A DNA stretch of 64,000 bases from Umbilicaria muhlenbergii (lineage: Eukaryota; Ascomycota; Lecanoromycetes; Umbilicariales; Umbilicariaceae): assembly GCA_000611775.1 (NCBI GenBank), contig KK106986.1:310001-374000 (forward strand), in the 5' to 3' direction. Under the pieces are notes generated by a model. That model was not told the DNA's origin, searched no databases, and saw nothing but the letters and a program-made list of their open reading frames with translations. Both the position numbers and the translations under genes were made by a program. Positions within the stretch are counted from its first letter, which is position 1, and every line of letters starts with the position of its first letter. Of the stretch, positions 18,088 to 30,241 are shown one piece after another.

Positions 18088-20434
18088 ATGGGTCCCTACT
18101 CGAACCGTCAAGGTGATCAGACCTCTGAACCCTTTTACGAACACGAACTGGAGATATCTCAACCAAACCCGAGGCAGAACACGGAACCACCTCCTCAGAA
18201 TGATGCCGCCCCCCGCAATAATCAGGTCCACCTTGCCTCCAATAATCCAGTCAAAACATTTGCAACAACCCAGAACGACTACGAGATCCCCAGCACTGCA
18301 CCCGCAGACGATCCCACAACTAGAGGACAGGGCTTGCATCGGTATCTGAAGAGGCATCACATCACTGGTAAGCGCCTCTGACCGAGCAAGTGACGCTGTT
18401 TAATGAGCGTCGTAGGCATTGCATTTTCAGGAACCCTCGGCGTCGGTATACTTGTGTACTCGGGCCAGATTATCAGACTGGCTGGTGAGCTAGGCGCTGT
18501 CCTGTCGTTCGCCATTGCTGCTATTGTCGTCATCTCCGTCATGGTTTCCATGGCAGAAATGGTTTCAGTAATTCCTCACTGGGGACTTGCGTTTTATCCC
18601 CACCGCTTTGTCGACCCCTCTCTCGGAAATACTGTTGGGGTTGTGTATTGGTAGGCGTCATGGCTGTTCAATGGGTGGTAGGCCGTGCCAACTTGGGGTC
18701 AACAGGTTCGCTCAAGCAACGAGTCTAGCAACTTTGATCGTTACAGGCGCATTGATATGCGTCGAAGTCTCTGAAACCTCAAAAAGTGTTGCTGCGTGGT
18801 CGGCTATCCCGTTGGCCATTATTCCGTTGGTGAACGCATTTTCCGGCATAAAAGTATGTTTGTATTGCCCCATCCCACTGCTGAAATGCACAGTGTCGAC
18901 TTTAACGTCCTTATTCTACATGTCACTTCACATCAGGTATTGACACTGACGAACCTTCTCAGTTGTACGGCAATGTTGAATGGGTTACCAAATGGCTCAA
19001 GATATTTTTGCTGGTGGGGTTGGACATAACAGTTATTGTTTTGATTTGCACCAGTGATGCCAATGCCGACAAGAAAAAGCCATTATTCTCCGGGTTTAAT
19101 CCTACATCTGATGCAAACGACCCTTTGATAATCTCTGGTTCTCTTGGAACATTCCTTTCTATTTGGTAAGCCATTTGCTTATCCTCTCAAGATATGGCAT
19201 TTGATTTCTGAATATTCATCAGGACATCAATCACGCTTGCTGTTTTCGCGTTTGTTGGTGTTGAAATAGTAGTGGTAACTACTGTTGAAGCTGCAGCACC
19301 TGTCCGAGATCTTCCAAGAGCATCTCAGCGAGTGTCTATCGGAACCAGTCTCTTATATGTGATCTCTATCCTCATAGTCAGTCTGAACGTCTCCTCGCTT
19401 GACGGTAGTCTTCAGCCATTACTTGGATCTGCCACTTCCACAGGCCTACACTCACCTTTCATCATTGCGATCATGAATGCGAAGCTTCAACATGGTCCAG
19501 CAATGATCAAAGCGGCGAGAGCAGGTCTTATTATGGCTGCCTGGACTACCGCGTAAGTTCTGTGGCTGTCACTGGACTCTATATTGAATATATGTGGAAG
19601 GCATCCGCTAACATCAGAAGCCAGGAACACCGATCTGTATGCAGCTTCTCGTACTCTTTTCGAGCTTTGCCATTACAGTGATATACCATGGGTCAAAGAC
19701 TATCTAGGCAAGGCGAACAGTGGCGGTACTCCACTTTGGGCTATCGGGTTTAGCTATGTGCCTTCATTGCTGGCACTCCTGTCAGTGATCCAAAATGATG
19801 GGCAGTTGGTAAGATAAGTATTGTAGGCAAAAACAATACTCCATCGCTGATTCTTCATGAGATTCTCTCCATTTTCAGCAGGATGACTACCATTTCTGTT
19901 CTCTGCGTTTATATCGCGGAATGCTACGCTTTCATTTGTTTCAAGCTTGAGTACAGATACCCTAATCCTTGTCTATGGCCAAAGCTCACCTTGGGTTTAG
20001 AGCCAAAGAGTTCAAAGATCGCGACGGGGATGATTACAGAAGAAATTACTTTCGCGTTCCACGACAGCCTTTTATTGCCTGGTTTGGAATAGCTTCTTGC
20101 GCCCTGTTGGTCATCTTCAATGGGTGGTATGTTTTCTGGCAAATCCATAACAATAAGATCAAGGCTGGGGAAGCTGCTGGAAGATTGATTGGCGCTTATG
20201 GAGGGGTAAGTTCTATTGCCTTTATGGTCCCGGAGTTTCTAGGCTCACAAAGTAATTCTTCTCTTTCAGGTTTTGATCTTCGTCATAGTTTTTCTCACAA
20301 ATAAGTTTATCTTAATGCCTGCCAAGAAAGACTACAACTTCCCGACGAGTAGACGCGAACGCGACGAAGAAGCACCATCAGGGATTGGGAGATATAAGGC
20401 AATGGCTTGGAGATTTTATGAATTTATCAACTGA
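18088..20434 (+). CDS. Amino acid permease (APC superfamily)
   Basis: A plasma-membrane amino acid transporter in about nine exons. A soluble acidic N-terminus (MGPYSNRQGDQTSE) precedes the first span, GIAFSGTLGVGILVYSG, which carries the GxG motif of the family. Further spans include ATLIVTGALICVEV, WLKIFLLVGLDITVIVLI, ITLAVFAFVGVEIVVVTTVE (the conserved TM6 region), LYVISILIVSLNV, AWFGIASCALLVIFNGW and LIFVIVFLTNKF; the end is RYKAMAWRFYEFIN. Two places that first look like breaks are resolved by introns: one ending AACAG before 18708, joining VVYW to FAQATS, and a 50-base one near 19952-20001 joining FKLE to AKEFKDRDG. The gene therefore looks intact. Substrate is not predictable from these motifs. 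Confidence 0.85.
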
Positions 20435-21093
20435 ATGAAGCGTTTAAATTTCGCCAGGAACTCGACAACATTCAAAAGTGAGAGCCCTAGAGTCTGTGCC
20501 GCTTGGATTATTATGTCTCGAAAATAACTTCATCCATGCTGAAATGATACTGTTACTCAGTCTCAGATGAGTAGCCGTGCCCTCACGGCATGATGCAATG
20601 TTCTACAACTGGGGCCGCTCACTTCACTTGCTCTTGAAGCCAAGCGCTTAGATTGAAGAACTTGCCAAACTACTTTTCGGTTTAACCCCAAGGTGAGGGA
20701 GGTTAAACAGAATTACAAATTATCGTCATTCAAGGCAGTTGTATCGTATCGTATCGCTTCAGTCACCAATGCAGGTGTGAGGCACACAGGTTGCGTCACA
20801 CATGAGTTGCCTAAAGCCTACTCTGCTGCCTTGTGGTGCATGTGACTTGAGGGGACGTCACGGCTATCCTTGCGACCATCAACCCTGCGTATGACCCGCG
20901 TACCAGGCTGCATGACGGCGGGAATCCTCAGGCGCCCTATACATACTTACCTTACCTATTCAAAGCCTCACATACCTTCCGCAATGGTTGCCTACAGCTT
21001 TATGCACAAATGCTTTTATGAAGCCCGCCATGTAACAATACAATAGTCACCTCAGGCAATTAACACAGTCACCTCTGGCACAACGCCTCCATT
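20435..21093. other. Gap between permease and ankyrin gene
   Basis: Contains the 3' end of the permease and the promoter of the ankyrin-repeat gene. A short (GTATC)3 run occurs at about 20743-20757. No gene or RNA is seen. Confidence 0.6.
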
Positions 21094-23504
21094 ATGGATC
21101 CATTATCGCTAACAGCTAGTATAATCACTGTTGTCGGCTTCGGCGCACAAACTGCTAGGCTCTTGAGAAAGCTATCCACCGCCAAGAATGCTCGGCCGCT
21201 CGCAATGGCTCTGCACAACGAGGTCTCGGATCTTCTGTTGAACGTATTGAATATCCAAGAGCTGTTTCAAAGGTCGGAAGAACTCTCATTACAAGAAGCT
21301 CATGGACTAGCGCAAATTTCTGGGATAACCGCCAGTATCACCACTTGCCTCACAAAGACAAATCAACTAGCCCTTGAATTGGAAGAGCTGCTTCGTCCTT
21401 TACTTACCATAGTTTCCGCTTCTAGGACCACGTCGACTAAGATATGGTCCTACTGGATCAGAAAGGAAACACGCCTGAACCGGCTCAAGCAGAACCTCCA
21501 CAACGCGCGGATCGAATTGAACACTGTGACTGGAACTCTTAACTTGTGAGCCTCACAGCCCCAGTATAGTTTGGACAGATCATCTGCTTTCAGACTCTGT
21601 CGTGAAAGAAACTGCTCTGTGTGATTTGTTGAGACCTATTGATAAGAAGTGCTGATACAGGCCTTTTTGATAGAGGCACCTCTATGCGTATTGAGTCTAC
21701 GACATACGACCTACGAAGAGAGTTACGTGAGGTTTACGCGCAGCTAGAACAAATTCAAGACGATAATGCTGCAAGGATGTGTTTCATTGACTCTCTGGCC
21801 AGCGAGGAAGTTCTTGAACAGCGCATTGATGAGAAGGCTAGCAGCAGCGAGCTTGCTGTGGCTGTGAAGCCTGGTCTGAGCAAGTACTTCAAAGGGCTCC
21901 CAACAGAACCCCGAGACCAAATCATCAGCATCACAGTGACGCCCATGCCTAGTCCAAACTCACATGGACGCTGCCATTGCCGATGCCATCAAAGAAATAC
22001 AACAAGATCACCCAAAGTCTTCGATCGAGTTGCTGGTGTCCTTTTTGCGGGTTACTCCGGCATTCCATGTCTGGCTCTACAATGTAATATAAATAGTTGC
22101 CAGAACTACTGTCCAATGAAGAACAAAGCTGTCGCATCGGTAAAGTATTTCTTTCCGAGCTGGTTTCTCTCCTGGGCGGTTAGCCTATGGATCAGACATT
22201 CCGAGTGGGGATTTGACTACAACTTCCGGCTTATGCATTGCGTCAGCTATTCATCACCAATCTTTCTCAGTGCATATCGGGGAGACGCCGCCAGCATGAA
22301 AATGTTATTCAAGGCTAAAATGGGTTCTCCCTTCGATGTCACAGCAGGCGAACGGCAGAAGTCATTACTTACGGTACTACTTCCTTGTGCAGTTATATTC
22401 TCGTTTTTCTGACTTAATTCTGAACAGATAGCCGCATCTCGAGGTCACGGAGAGATATGTGAGATCCTTGTGCATGCTGGTGCTGATCCGTTAACATTGG
22501 ACGACAAGGACCGATCCGCCGTTGATATTGCGTGGGAGGCCGCCTTGTCGGGGAACAAGTTGGCTAAAGCTTTGGGAATTCTTCTGGCCCAGTCTTCTAG
22601 CCACGACTACGCCGAAAGATTTAACTTGAGTCTCCTGCATAGAACTGTTCTTGGTCTAGGACGAATGGATATAAAGACTTTGCTTGAGAGTGCTTCGATG
22701 TCCGAGATCGAATACATGGACGAAGATGGTCAGACACCACTCTATTGGGCCGCTTTGCGAGGCGACTACCACGCACTTTCGCTCCTCATCGAAGCAGGAG
22801 CCAATGCCAATGCAAGCAATAAGTATGGAGCAAGGATTCTAACTGCCGCGATTATGTCGGGCGATAGCCGTTGTCTTCAAAAGATCGTGGAGACTCCCCA
22901 CTGTGATATCAACTATATGCAACTCGACGGCTATACACCATTGCATCTTTGCTGTCGTCACGATGTCAACATGCAAGTCATACAGTATTTGCTCTGCCAT
23001 GGCGCGAACAAAACTGCCCGCACAAGCCTTGGACACACACCACTTATGATAGCAACATTCAACCGGCGCTCAGCTGTATGCAAGTATCTTGTAGACAACA
23101 TGAACATTGAGGACCTCGACATCCAGGGCAATGATGGAGGATGCGCACTACACCATGCAGTGATGGCCGGCGATTACCAAACAGTCCATCTACTGCTAGA
23201 AAATGGGGCAGATTGCCGTCTCAAAACCCATTCTGGGGAGACGTTGCTGCATCTCGCTGCCCAGGGAAGTGGTGATCAAGAGATTCTTCGTGTCTTGGAG
23301 CCATTTGATCTTGAGGGTATAGACCCAGAAGACAAGACTCGGCTTGGATATACTGCCCTGCAAATAGCAGAAAGCCAACACGGCTGCGATACAAACTGGA
23401 TCCAAATGTTCAGGATGTTTGTCCAGAAGGTCTCCCTCAGATGCTTTATGCAAGATCTCAAGACCAGCGCATTTGAAGATGCAGTGGAATATCAACTCCT
23501 TTGA
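21094..23504 (+). CDS. HeLo-like N-terminal domain plus ankyrin repeats
   Basis: Three exons. The N-terminus MDPLSLTASIITVVGFGAQT with EVSDLLLNVLNIQELFQ matches the HeLo-like / NLR-associated N-terminal domain of fungal STAND proteins, which begins with a hydrophobic helix. A middle region includes a cysteine/histidine patch (HGRCHCRCHQRN). The C-terminal half has at least seven ankyrin repeats: IAASRGHGEICEILVHAGAD, DGQTPLYWAALRGDYHAL, DGYTPLHLCCRHDVNMQV, LGHTPLMIATFNRRSAV, GCALHHAVMAGDYQTVHLLL and GETLLHLAAQGSGDQEIL. No P-loop NTPase (NACHT or NB-ARC) lies between the ends, so it is a two-part version of the usual receptor. The exact splice near 21550-21650 is unresolved; the second intron is near 22375-22429. 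The likely role is protein interaction in self/non-self or stress signalling, by family only. Confidence 0.8.
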
Positions 23505-24755
23505 CGAAAGACTTAATGGTTTCTCTCACTGCTCTCGGGTTTGTATGTGTCATAAAGAGAGAATAATATTAGGGGCGGAGGCACTGAGCCTAAAGGGCAC
23601 GAGGGTGCGTGTTGTGAGTTAGTGGATAAGGGTTAAGGTAGTGGTAACAGTCAAGTCATCCGGTAGCTATGGCGTATTGTACTGTTGCCCGAACAGAATC
23701 CACCTTGAGTGGTCACTGCTCAGGGTCTAATGATGTCTTTTCTTCTAATTAGAAGGACAAGTAACTTCTCTTTATGTCTGTCTGTTGCAAGCAATGGCGC
23801 TCGTGGCCTCGTCAATCTTGTGCAATCAAAGGGGAAGTGCCTGACGGTCTCTTTAGCCTCCCCACAAGCGCATTTGTCGGACTCCACATCTCCTATTTGG
23901 TACAATTATCCATTCAGTCGCACCAGCCCTGTTTTAGCTGCATCAGAACACTAGCTCCAGTCCATTTGAGTGTATCACATAGGGTCCGCGTGTGTTTGTC
24001 TGGCAACCCTGCGTGCATCTCCCTTGATTAGTTCCTTAACCCCTCCACAAGCATTCTTCTCTGCCTTTGCTTTGCCACTATGATGCTCATCGCTGCAGAC
24101 TTAAGCCTGATATGACTGCTCTCGCAGTATCTGTTCTTTTCCAGTGACCAATGTGCTGCTGCCTTCACTTTTGTGCCGAGCTAAGAGTCCTCTAGACTCC
24201 TCCTACGCCGGAGTGCAGGAGAGCGAGAAGGGGCAGACATCGCGGACGAGGTGCAGGTCCAAAGCGGCGGCCTGGATTGCATGCGGCTACCGTGACCAAG
24301 AGTATGAAGTATTCACGTCCGGTACCTATGATCTTTTAAGTATAACTTTGCTGCCTAACATTTAGCTGCTTGATCAGCAAAATCACTTAAATGCTTCCCG
24401 CACTTGCCGTCACCTTCAGCCTCTGAGGTCCATATGACTTGCAGTCTTAGAGGTTAGGATTAGGGGCGAACGCAGCGAGCGGTTAGGTGGTTAGGGTGAA
24501 ACATAATCTTATATGTAAGAGACTGGGCGGTGTCAGAATTGAAAGTGGGCTTTTTAAACTCTTTCATGATCAGTGCCCGGTGATTGATGTGATGGGAGCG
24601 ATCAGTGTGATCAACACAATCAGATTGTGTCGGACGTGACCACTTCATGGCTGGTAAGAGGTACAAAAGAACCGCGATGATAGGCTCTTCCAAGGCGCTG
24701 TGCTTGCAAGCTGTTTAGCAAGCCTCACTAAGGCCTAGGGCTTGGCGTATTACAT
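23505..24755. other. Intergenic stretch with LINE relic
   Basis: No host gene. The LINE remnant at about 23720-24150 takes up much of it. Around 24450-24500 GTTAGG/TTAGGG-like strings occur but are too irregular to be a telomeric tract. The remainder is unremarkable. Confidence 0.55.
23720..24150 (-). mobile_element. Relic of a Tad1-like LINE, ORF2 C-terminus
   Basis: Reverse-strand translation gives the well-known end of fungal non-LTR ORF2: LKWTGASVLMQLKQ, then GLVRLNG and, after a stop, YQIGDVESDKCACGEAKETV and RHFPFDCTRLTRPRAPLL. The CACG-x8-H-x4-C pattern is the post-RNase H zinc knuckle. Upstream, ARLPDKHTRTLCDT-like sequence continues the match with frame shifts. The piece is 5'-truncated, with at least one frameshift near 23920 and one internal stop at GLVRLNG-stop-LYQ. 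It is an old dead fragment; nothing upstream encodes reverse transcriptase. Confidence 0.65.
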
Positions 24756-26120
24756 TCAACTAAATGTGGTTTTCTTCCCCGTGCTCTCCACAATAACCCC
24801 CGTCAGTCGCTCCGCCCCCGCAAGTGCAGCGCCTGGTTTGATAGTCCGTGCATCGACTTTCCGCTGCAGTTTGTTGAATGACCCAGGCTTCCGATTGCTT
24901 CGGCGGACCTCTCGCGCCCCTCCATCTACCACCTCCAAATCATTAACTGAATTGCCACCCATATCAGTACTGTCGACGACCGCAGTGGGCAAATCCTCGC
25001 CATCAGCGTTACTTTTCCTCGCTGAGCCGTCTTTGCCGAAGCGCTTCTTATACCGCACGGCTTTATCTTCCGCAAATTCCATCCTCAACTCCCTTCCTTT
25101 GATTCTATTTACCCACCATTTTCTTTCCTTGCGTCTTTTTTTGGGTTTCTCCTCCTTGCCTGGCCTATCATCATTTTCATCCTCACTATCGCTATCCGGT
25201 TGTTCTTCGAGCTTCACCCACCCTCTGACAGCAGCCTGCCCGGCCTCAACAGTCTTAAACTCCACCCATCCATACCCTTTGCACTTTCCCGAGTCCTCGA
25301 ACGTAGCAACATGAATATCCTGTATCTCCCCACAGCGCTCGAAGTTCTCTTGTAAATCCTCCTTCGTCGTATCGAAGGTCAAATTGCCGACAAACATACG
25401 GTTGCTGGGAGGTTTGCCGGCCTTGTAGCTTTGAGCAGCATCTTCAATGGGCTTTTCTGGCCTCCCTTCGAAGCTCTTGGAGTCCTTTATCAACACTCGC
25501 CTCCCCGTAAAGAGCGTTTCACTCAATGCTACAGCCTCTGCAAGCGCGGCGCCAGTTGAGAAATCGACATAGGCAAACCCTTTGTTCTGCGGCTTCACTC
25601 TCTGCCTTGACGCGGCATTAGCTGCCTCGGTAGGTGCAGGCATGTGGATCCTTGTAATCATCTCTTCCGTTATGCCGGTGTTGTCTATCAGGAATTTGCG
25701 TAGTTCCCCTTTGGTAGCTGTCCATGGAAGATTCCCAATCCACATCCCATACTCGGAACGGTTCGCAGATCCAAGGTGCTCTGTTGCCGCAGTTTGCGAT
25801 TCAGTTGCAGGGGCTTTTACAGCCGTCTTAGACTCAATATCAGTCCTTGTAGATTGGCCCTTTTTGGCCTTGCGAAGAGCCTTCTTAGACGGCGGTTCCG
25901 GAGCAGAAACATCGACTTCGATCTCTTCGACGAGCTTGTCTGCACGTTTCCGTTTCCTTGAAGGCGAGACTGAGGTAGTGTGTACATCATCGGCGGGTGT
26001 TGTGGGCTCTTCGGACATCTCCTGATGGTCGGGAGGTGTATCTGTTGATTCTCTCAAGCGCTTGTTCTTTGACTTACGGGGCTTCTGCATCTCTGCATCC
26101 GCATCCAGGAGTGGAGCCAT
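24756..26120 (-). CDS. NOP13: Nucleolar RNA-binding protein, two RRMs (NOP13-like)
   Basis: An intronless 454-residue protein if started at the ATG at 26120 (MAPLLDADAEMQKPRK); the frame is open to 26186, but the extra 22 residues look like leader. The N-terminus is lysine-rich and acidic with nuclear-localisation-like runs (SRKRKRADK, KKALRKAKK). RRM1 begins YGMWIGNLPWTATKGEL with RNP1 KGFAYVDF; RRM2 begins NRMFVGNLTFDTTKEDL with RNP1 KGYGWVEF. A basic WW-containing tail (RRKERKWWVNRIKGRELRM) and PGAALAGAERLTG near the end are typical of fungal NOP13/NOP12-type ribosome-biogenesis factors. It is divergently arranged with the INO80 subunit gene, 300 bases apart, so they may share a promoter. 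Confidence 0.85.
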   Translation of the reverse strand: MAPLLDADAEMQKPRKSKNKRLRESTDTPPDHQEMSEEPTTPADDVHTTSVSPSRKRKRADKLVEEIEVDVSAPEPPSKKALRKAKKGQSTRTDIESKTAVKAPATESQTAATEHLGSANRSEYGMWIGNLPWTATKGELRKFLIDNTGITEEMITRIHMPAPTEAANAASRQRVKPQNKGFAYVDFSTGAALAEAVALSETLFTGRRVLIKDSKSFEGRPEKPIEDAAQSYKAGKPPSNRMFVGNLTFDTTKEDLQENFERCGEIQDIHVATFEDSGKCKGYGWVEFKTVEAGQAAVRGWVKLEEQPDSDSEDENDDRPGKEEKPKKRRKERKWWVNRIKGRELRMEFAEDKAVRYKKRFGKDGSARKSNADGEDLPTAVVDSTDMGGNSVNDLEVVDGGAREVRRSNRKPGSFNKLQRKVDARTIKPGAALAGAERLTGVIVESTGKKTTFS

Positions 26121-26420
26121 CAGGGTGTGGTATGAAATTGAATGCCGTGTGGTTTGTAGATTGCGCCTTGACGGGCCGCTTGGCATTCACAAGAATGTTT
26201 CGAGCTAGTACGGGTAGCGGGATGCTTCAAGCACGCAGTATCGCGATGCCGTAGTGGCTTCTCACAGCTTATCGCCAATAGGATCATACGCGGCTCAAAG
26301 ATCAATTATCACCTCGTCGTCTCTACCTAGACTTCACAATATTGACCCGTATTATTTGTCCTCCACTTGACATCAATTCAACCTGCCCGTGTTCTCCCAC
26401 GTCACTGACTCTTTGCAACG

Positions 26421-27577
26421 ATGTCCTTTGCGAGCATTAACCCTTCAGACACTCGAGAGGGGCTTCTTGTGGAGTCGGGAGAGAGCCCTTTAAAGACAAC
26501 CTACAGGTCTTATAAGTGAGATTACCCTGGCTCTGTTTACATTCAAATGCTTATTGCTTACGTTCGATACAGGAAGAAGTATCGCAAGATGAAGCACAAG
26601 TTCGAGGAGAAGATGAGAGAGAGCAACTCGTTGTTTCGAGAAGAGCAGAAAGCAATGGAGCTCGCTCGACGGTTACAAGAGCAGAATGAGTGAGTGATAC
26701 TATCGCCCATCATCTGAGGACGTGCACTTGCTGATGCCTTTATAGTCAGTTACTTGACCTACTCCTCGACATTAACGAGTCCAACCGTGTGCCACCACAT
26801 CTACGCTACGACCTTCGCTCACCGACTCCCGATGCCTCTGCAGTCCCAGCGCTTGAGCCCGACCTCTCGCCTCGCAATCCATCCGACGTCAAATTGGCTC
26901 TCTCGGCGCTGCAGGAAGCCAAGGAGGAGCTTGCAACAGGACAAATTACACCCACTTCGTACACCCGCGTCGAAGCTGCACTGCTCGATAGCATTAACAA
27001 ACCACAAGCGCTAACAAGGCTCGACACTACACCGCATACGACTCTGCAGTCTGTGATTCCTGGCTATCTACCGGAAGACCTTGACGTCGACACACCAACG
27101 GGCTACCTGTCGCCGGGCCACGAAGAGGAATACTTGTCTACCCTGGATATCTCAATTGGAACATCACAATCTGTTCCATCTAGAGCTCTACCACCTCGTT
27201 TAGCACGTTCAAGCGATAAGCATGAAAAGGACAAGGAAGCTCAGCTCCGCAACCCGGTGTCTGTCTACAACTGGCTTCGCAAGAACCAGCCACAAGTCTT
27301 TCTACAAGACAACGAAGTAGCTCCGGAGAAGCCCGCTACGAAGCCTCAGCCTGTCACGAAAACTCCGAAGAGATCAAGTATTGCGCCCAAACAAGAGCAG
27401 GAGGTCATCGACGAGGACGGGTTTGTTATTGGCGGATTAGCAGAACCGTTGAAACCGAAAAGGAAGAGAGAAGATGAGCCATACAGGCCTAAGGGTGGTA
27501 GTAGTCGGCCAACGAAAAAGAAGAAGGTTAGCGGTGGCCAAAATGGAAAGAAGGGGATAGATGATCCGGGCAATTGA
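26421..27577 (+). CDS. IEC3-type subunit of the INO80 chromatin remodeller
   Basis: Three exons (26421-26515, 26573-26689, 26746-27577) give 347 residues in one frame. The N-terminal signature is that of the Ino80_Iec3 family: SPLKTTYRSYKKKYRKMKHK, FEEKMRESNSLFREEQKAME and LARRLQEQNDQLLDLLLDIN, a continuous coiled coil. The middle is disordered. The C-terminus has NPVSVYNWLRKNQPQVFLQ, another conserved block, then a lysine-rich tail (RPTKKKKVSGGQNGKK) likely serving nuclear import. In fission yeast IEC3 is part of the INO80 complex, which moves and edits nucleosomes. The short first exon and intron positions are typical for this gene in filamentous fungi. Confidence 0.85.
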
Positions 27578-27889
27578 GCTTCGGCCAAAGCAAGCACTTC
27601 TAGACCTCAGTAACGATAAGAATGCACAGATCTGCGTTGAACCATAATTTGTGATCGCGTCAGCCGGTAATCGAAATTGACGTTGCATGAATCTCTCTTA
27701 CGATGAATTTTGGCATTGCCGCTTTGTTCCTGGACTTACATCCGCTTTCGGCCTGCGATGCGACCTGGAATGTCTACGCTTTATGTATATCCCCAATGCT
27801 ATGTCTTTGTTACAGAAAACGAACTTAATAAATGCTACCGCATCATCTCTGGGTTGTGTCAATCTTCAAAGACCCAATGCCGTTAAGCC

Positions 27890-30241
27890 ATGGTCGGTAG
27901 ACAGTCGTCCGGAAGGTCCAATGCGGCCTTCAATCTCAACTCGCTCAGGAAACGACTCGAAGACGTTGCTCGCCTGGAGCCGATACCAGAAGATCCGCAG
28001 TCCACCGCTGGCGAAGGGGCTTCCTGGGTTGTTCCAGAATCGGCTGATGATAATGGGGCGTCGGACGACATTGAAGAAGAGAACTACGCGGAAGACGATG
28101 TGCCATTTGGGGGTCCAAATCAAGATAGACCGTTAGCCGATCTCCCTTCTGTTCTTAGGGCTGGAGTTGGCGGTCGTCGTGCCGCTAATCGTGGCGGTAA
28201 TCGTGGCGGTAACCGCGGCAGTGGCGCCTTGCGTTACTTTGGGAGACCAAGACCGTATGACGCTCTTGTTGAGGGACTTCAGGGTCGCCTACAGGCCGAA
28301 TTGAGAGCTGAAGCAGTAGCAGCAGCAGCTGGTCCCCGTGCCAGCAGTCGGCCAGCTCTACCTGGGAGGGTGGTGAAACGCCCAAGCCCGAACGCGGCGG
28401 AGAGAGCTCGTCGCAGGGCCCTCGAACAGAACGTACGAGGTATACCATTTCTTTCGACGAGCGACTCAGAGTCCCCAGAGCCAACCCCGGTGATAGACGC
28501 ATCTATCAATATTCACCAGTCTAGTTCTCGTCGCGACCGCCGTCCCCCATCTCACTTTCCTCGCTTTGAAAGAAATCTCCTTGATACACTCCGATCTGGC
28601 AGATATGACGAAGACGCAATCCGTTACTACCTTCACATGATGTCCCAATCTGATGGCACCCATAGTTATCCTCCAGAATTCGGCGATTTCGGTGCTATCT
28701 TGTCAAACGATGCTCGACCGGGCCCTGAAGGCACCATCCGACAGGAGTGGACGCCAACAAAGGTTCTTGGATCCGGCTCCTATGGTGAGGTGATATTGTG
28801 GCAGCGAATCACAAACTCTGGGACGGTAAGATATACAACCTGACGGAAGAGAGCGTATGTACTAAGGTGAACGCAGCACCCTGAGTCGGTAGTATGCAAA
28901 ACGACGCATATGGACGAGTTTTTCCTTGATTGGAACGAAGAAGCTTTGCTGACCCAGAGGCTCAATGCTACGGGTTGCCCCAACGTGGTGAAAGTCTACG
29001 ATTGGGATCGCAATATGAAGGAAGACTATGCGAGAATCATCTATGAATACTGTCCTTATGGGGACTTGCAAATGCTCATTGATTTTTACGAAACCCACCA
29101 GTAGGGCTTCTGGTCTCACGTTTGTAGGTTTGCGCTAATCCGCGTGCCCTTCAGATTGGTTTTCCCCGAGGCCTTTATGTGGCACATATTTCATAGTATA
29201 GCAACCGCCATTTGCTACTGTGCCCGAGGAACGACAGACGACGAGCCAAAACCTGGATGGGTTGAGATTGTGCACAAGGACCTCAAGCCGAACAATGGCA
29301 AGCCACCGCATTTCACCGTTCACAATCCACATACTGACCAACGAATCACAGTCTTCTTAGCAGCTCCAGACGACGCAATGTACCCGACCCTTAAAGTAGC
29401 AGACTTCGGCATCGGCTACGAAATCCCCAACGAAACTATCCGCCGCTTCAAACGCTCCTACAGCTCCCTCGGAAACATCTTCGGCGCCCCCGAAATCCGC
29501 GAAGAAATCCGCTCTGACCGAAACCAAACCCCCTACGAATACCCCTCCCCCCGCCTCGACATCTACTCCCTCGGCGTCATCATGCTGCTCCTCCTCCAAA
29601 TGCCCGGCACCCACTACACGCGCGCCGAATGGGAATGCCTCGACCTCGACTTGGAACACAGCCGCCGCTACTATCCCTATACAGGCGCCCTCGTCTCCCT
29701 CGCCCGGCGATGCGTCCACCGCGACGCTCTGCAGCGCCCAGACCCCTTCGAGCTGTACCGGCAGACCCTTTGGCAAACCCAACACTTCACGCGCCAAACG
29801 GCCTTGATCCGCCAAAGCGCCTACAGCGCCGGCGCCCCCGCGGGCGTCTACAATGGCAAAGTCCTCTGGTGGCCCCCCGACCGGGAAAAGTATACATCCA
29901 CCGACTCCTACCGCCGCGCCTTCCGCAAAGGCGCGGATTGGTTCGGTCGTCACGCCCAAGCGATGATCGAGCTCGAAGTCGCAGCCCTGCGCCCGCAATG
30001 CCCGCCCCAGCGCGGGCTCGTCGGCATTGGTCACGGCTTGGGCGGGTTTTATTCGGAAGAGGCCCTCAGGAGGGATATGGCTGGGGTGCCGATTGAGCGG
30101 TGGTTGGTACGGTATGAGGAGCAACCGGGGGATAACGGGGTGCCGAATCTGCAGTATATTGGGCAGAATCGGTTGATCATTCCTAAGTATGATAAGTTGT
30201 GGCGGGCGCATATTACGGGGGTTGGGGGCGGGGGAGGATGA
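27890..30241 (+). CDS. Divergent protein kinase with disordered N-terminus
   Basis: Three exons (27890-28825, 28877-29100, 29155-30241) join in frame to 748 residues. The first 270 are low-complexity with a GG/NRGG stretch. The kinase domain follows: glycine loop VLGSGSYGEVILW, lysine in SVVCKTTHM, hinge IYEYCPYGDL, catalytic loop IVHKDLKPNN, DFGIGYEIP, APEIREE and LDIYSLGVIMLLLL. The usual HRD is HKD here, but the aspartate, lysine and DFG are present, so activity is plausible. A long loop lies between the catalytic loop and DFG. The C-terminal 130 residues are outside the domain. This resembles the large set of fungus-specific kinases of unknown role; substrate unknown. Confidence 0.85.

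Noticed and set aside
18640-18720. Apparent in-frame stop and frame loss in the amino acid permease after VVYW
   Set aside because: A GT-AG intron ending AACAG joins VVYW to FAQATSLATLIV in phase, so the gene is intact here.
19945-20005. Apparent frameshift in the permease between FKLEYR and RAKEFKDRD
   Set aside because: A 50-base intron (GTACAG to TTTAG, with a CTAAT branch site) restores the frame.
24440-24510. TTAGGG-like strings suggesting an interstitial telomere
   Set aside because: Units are irregular and few; no tract of consecutive repeats.
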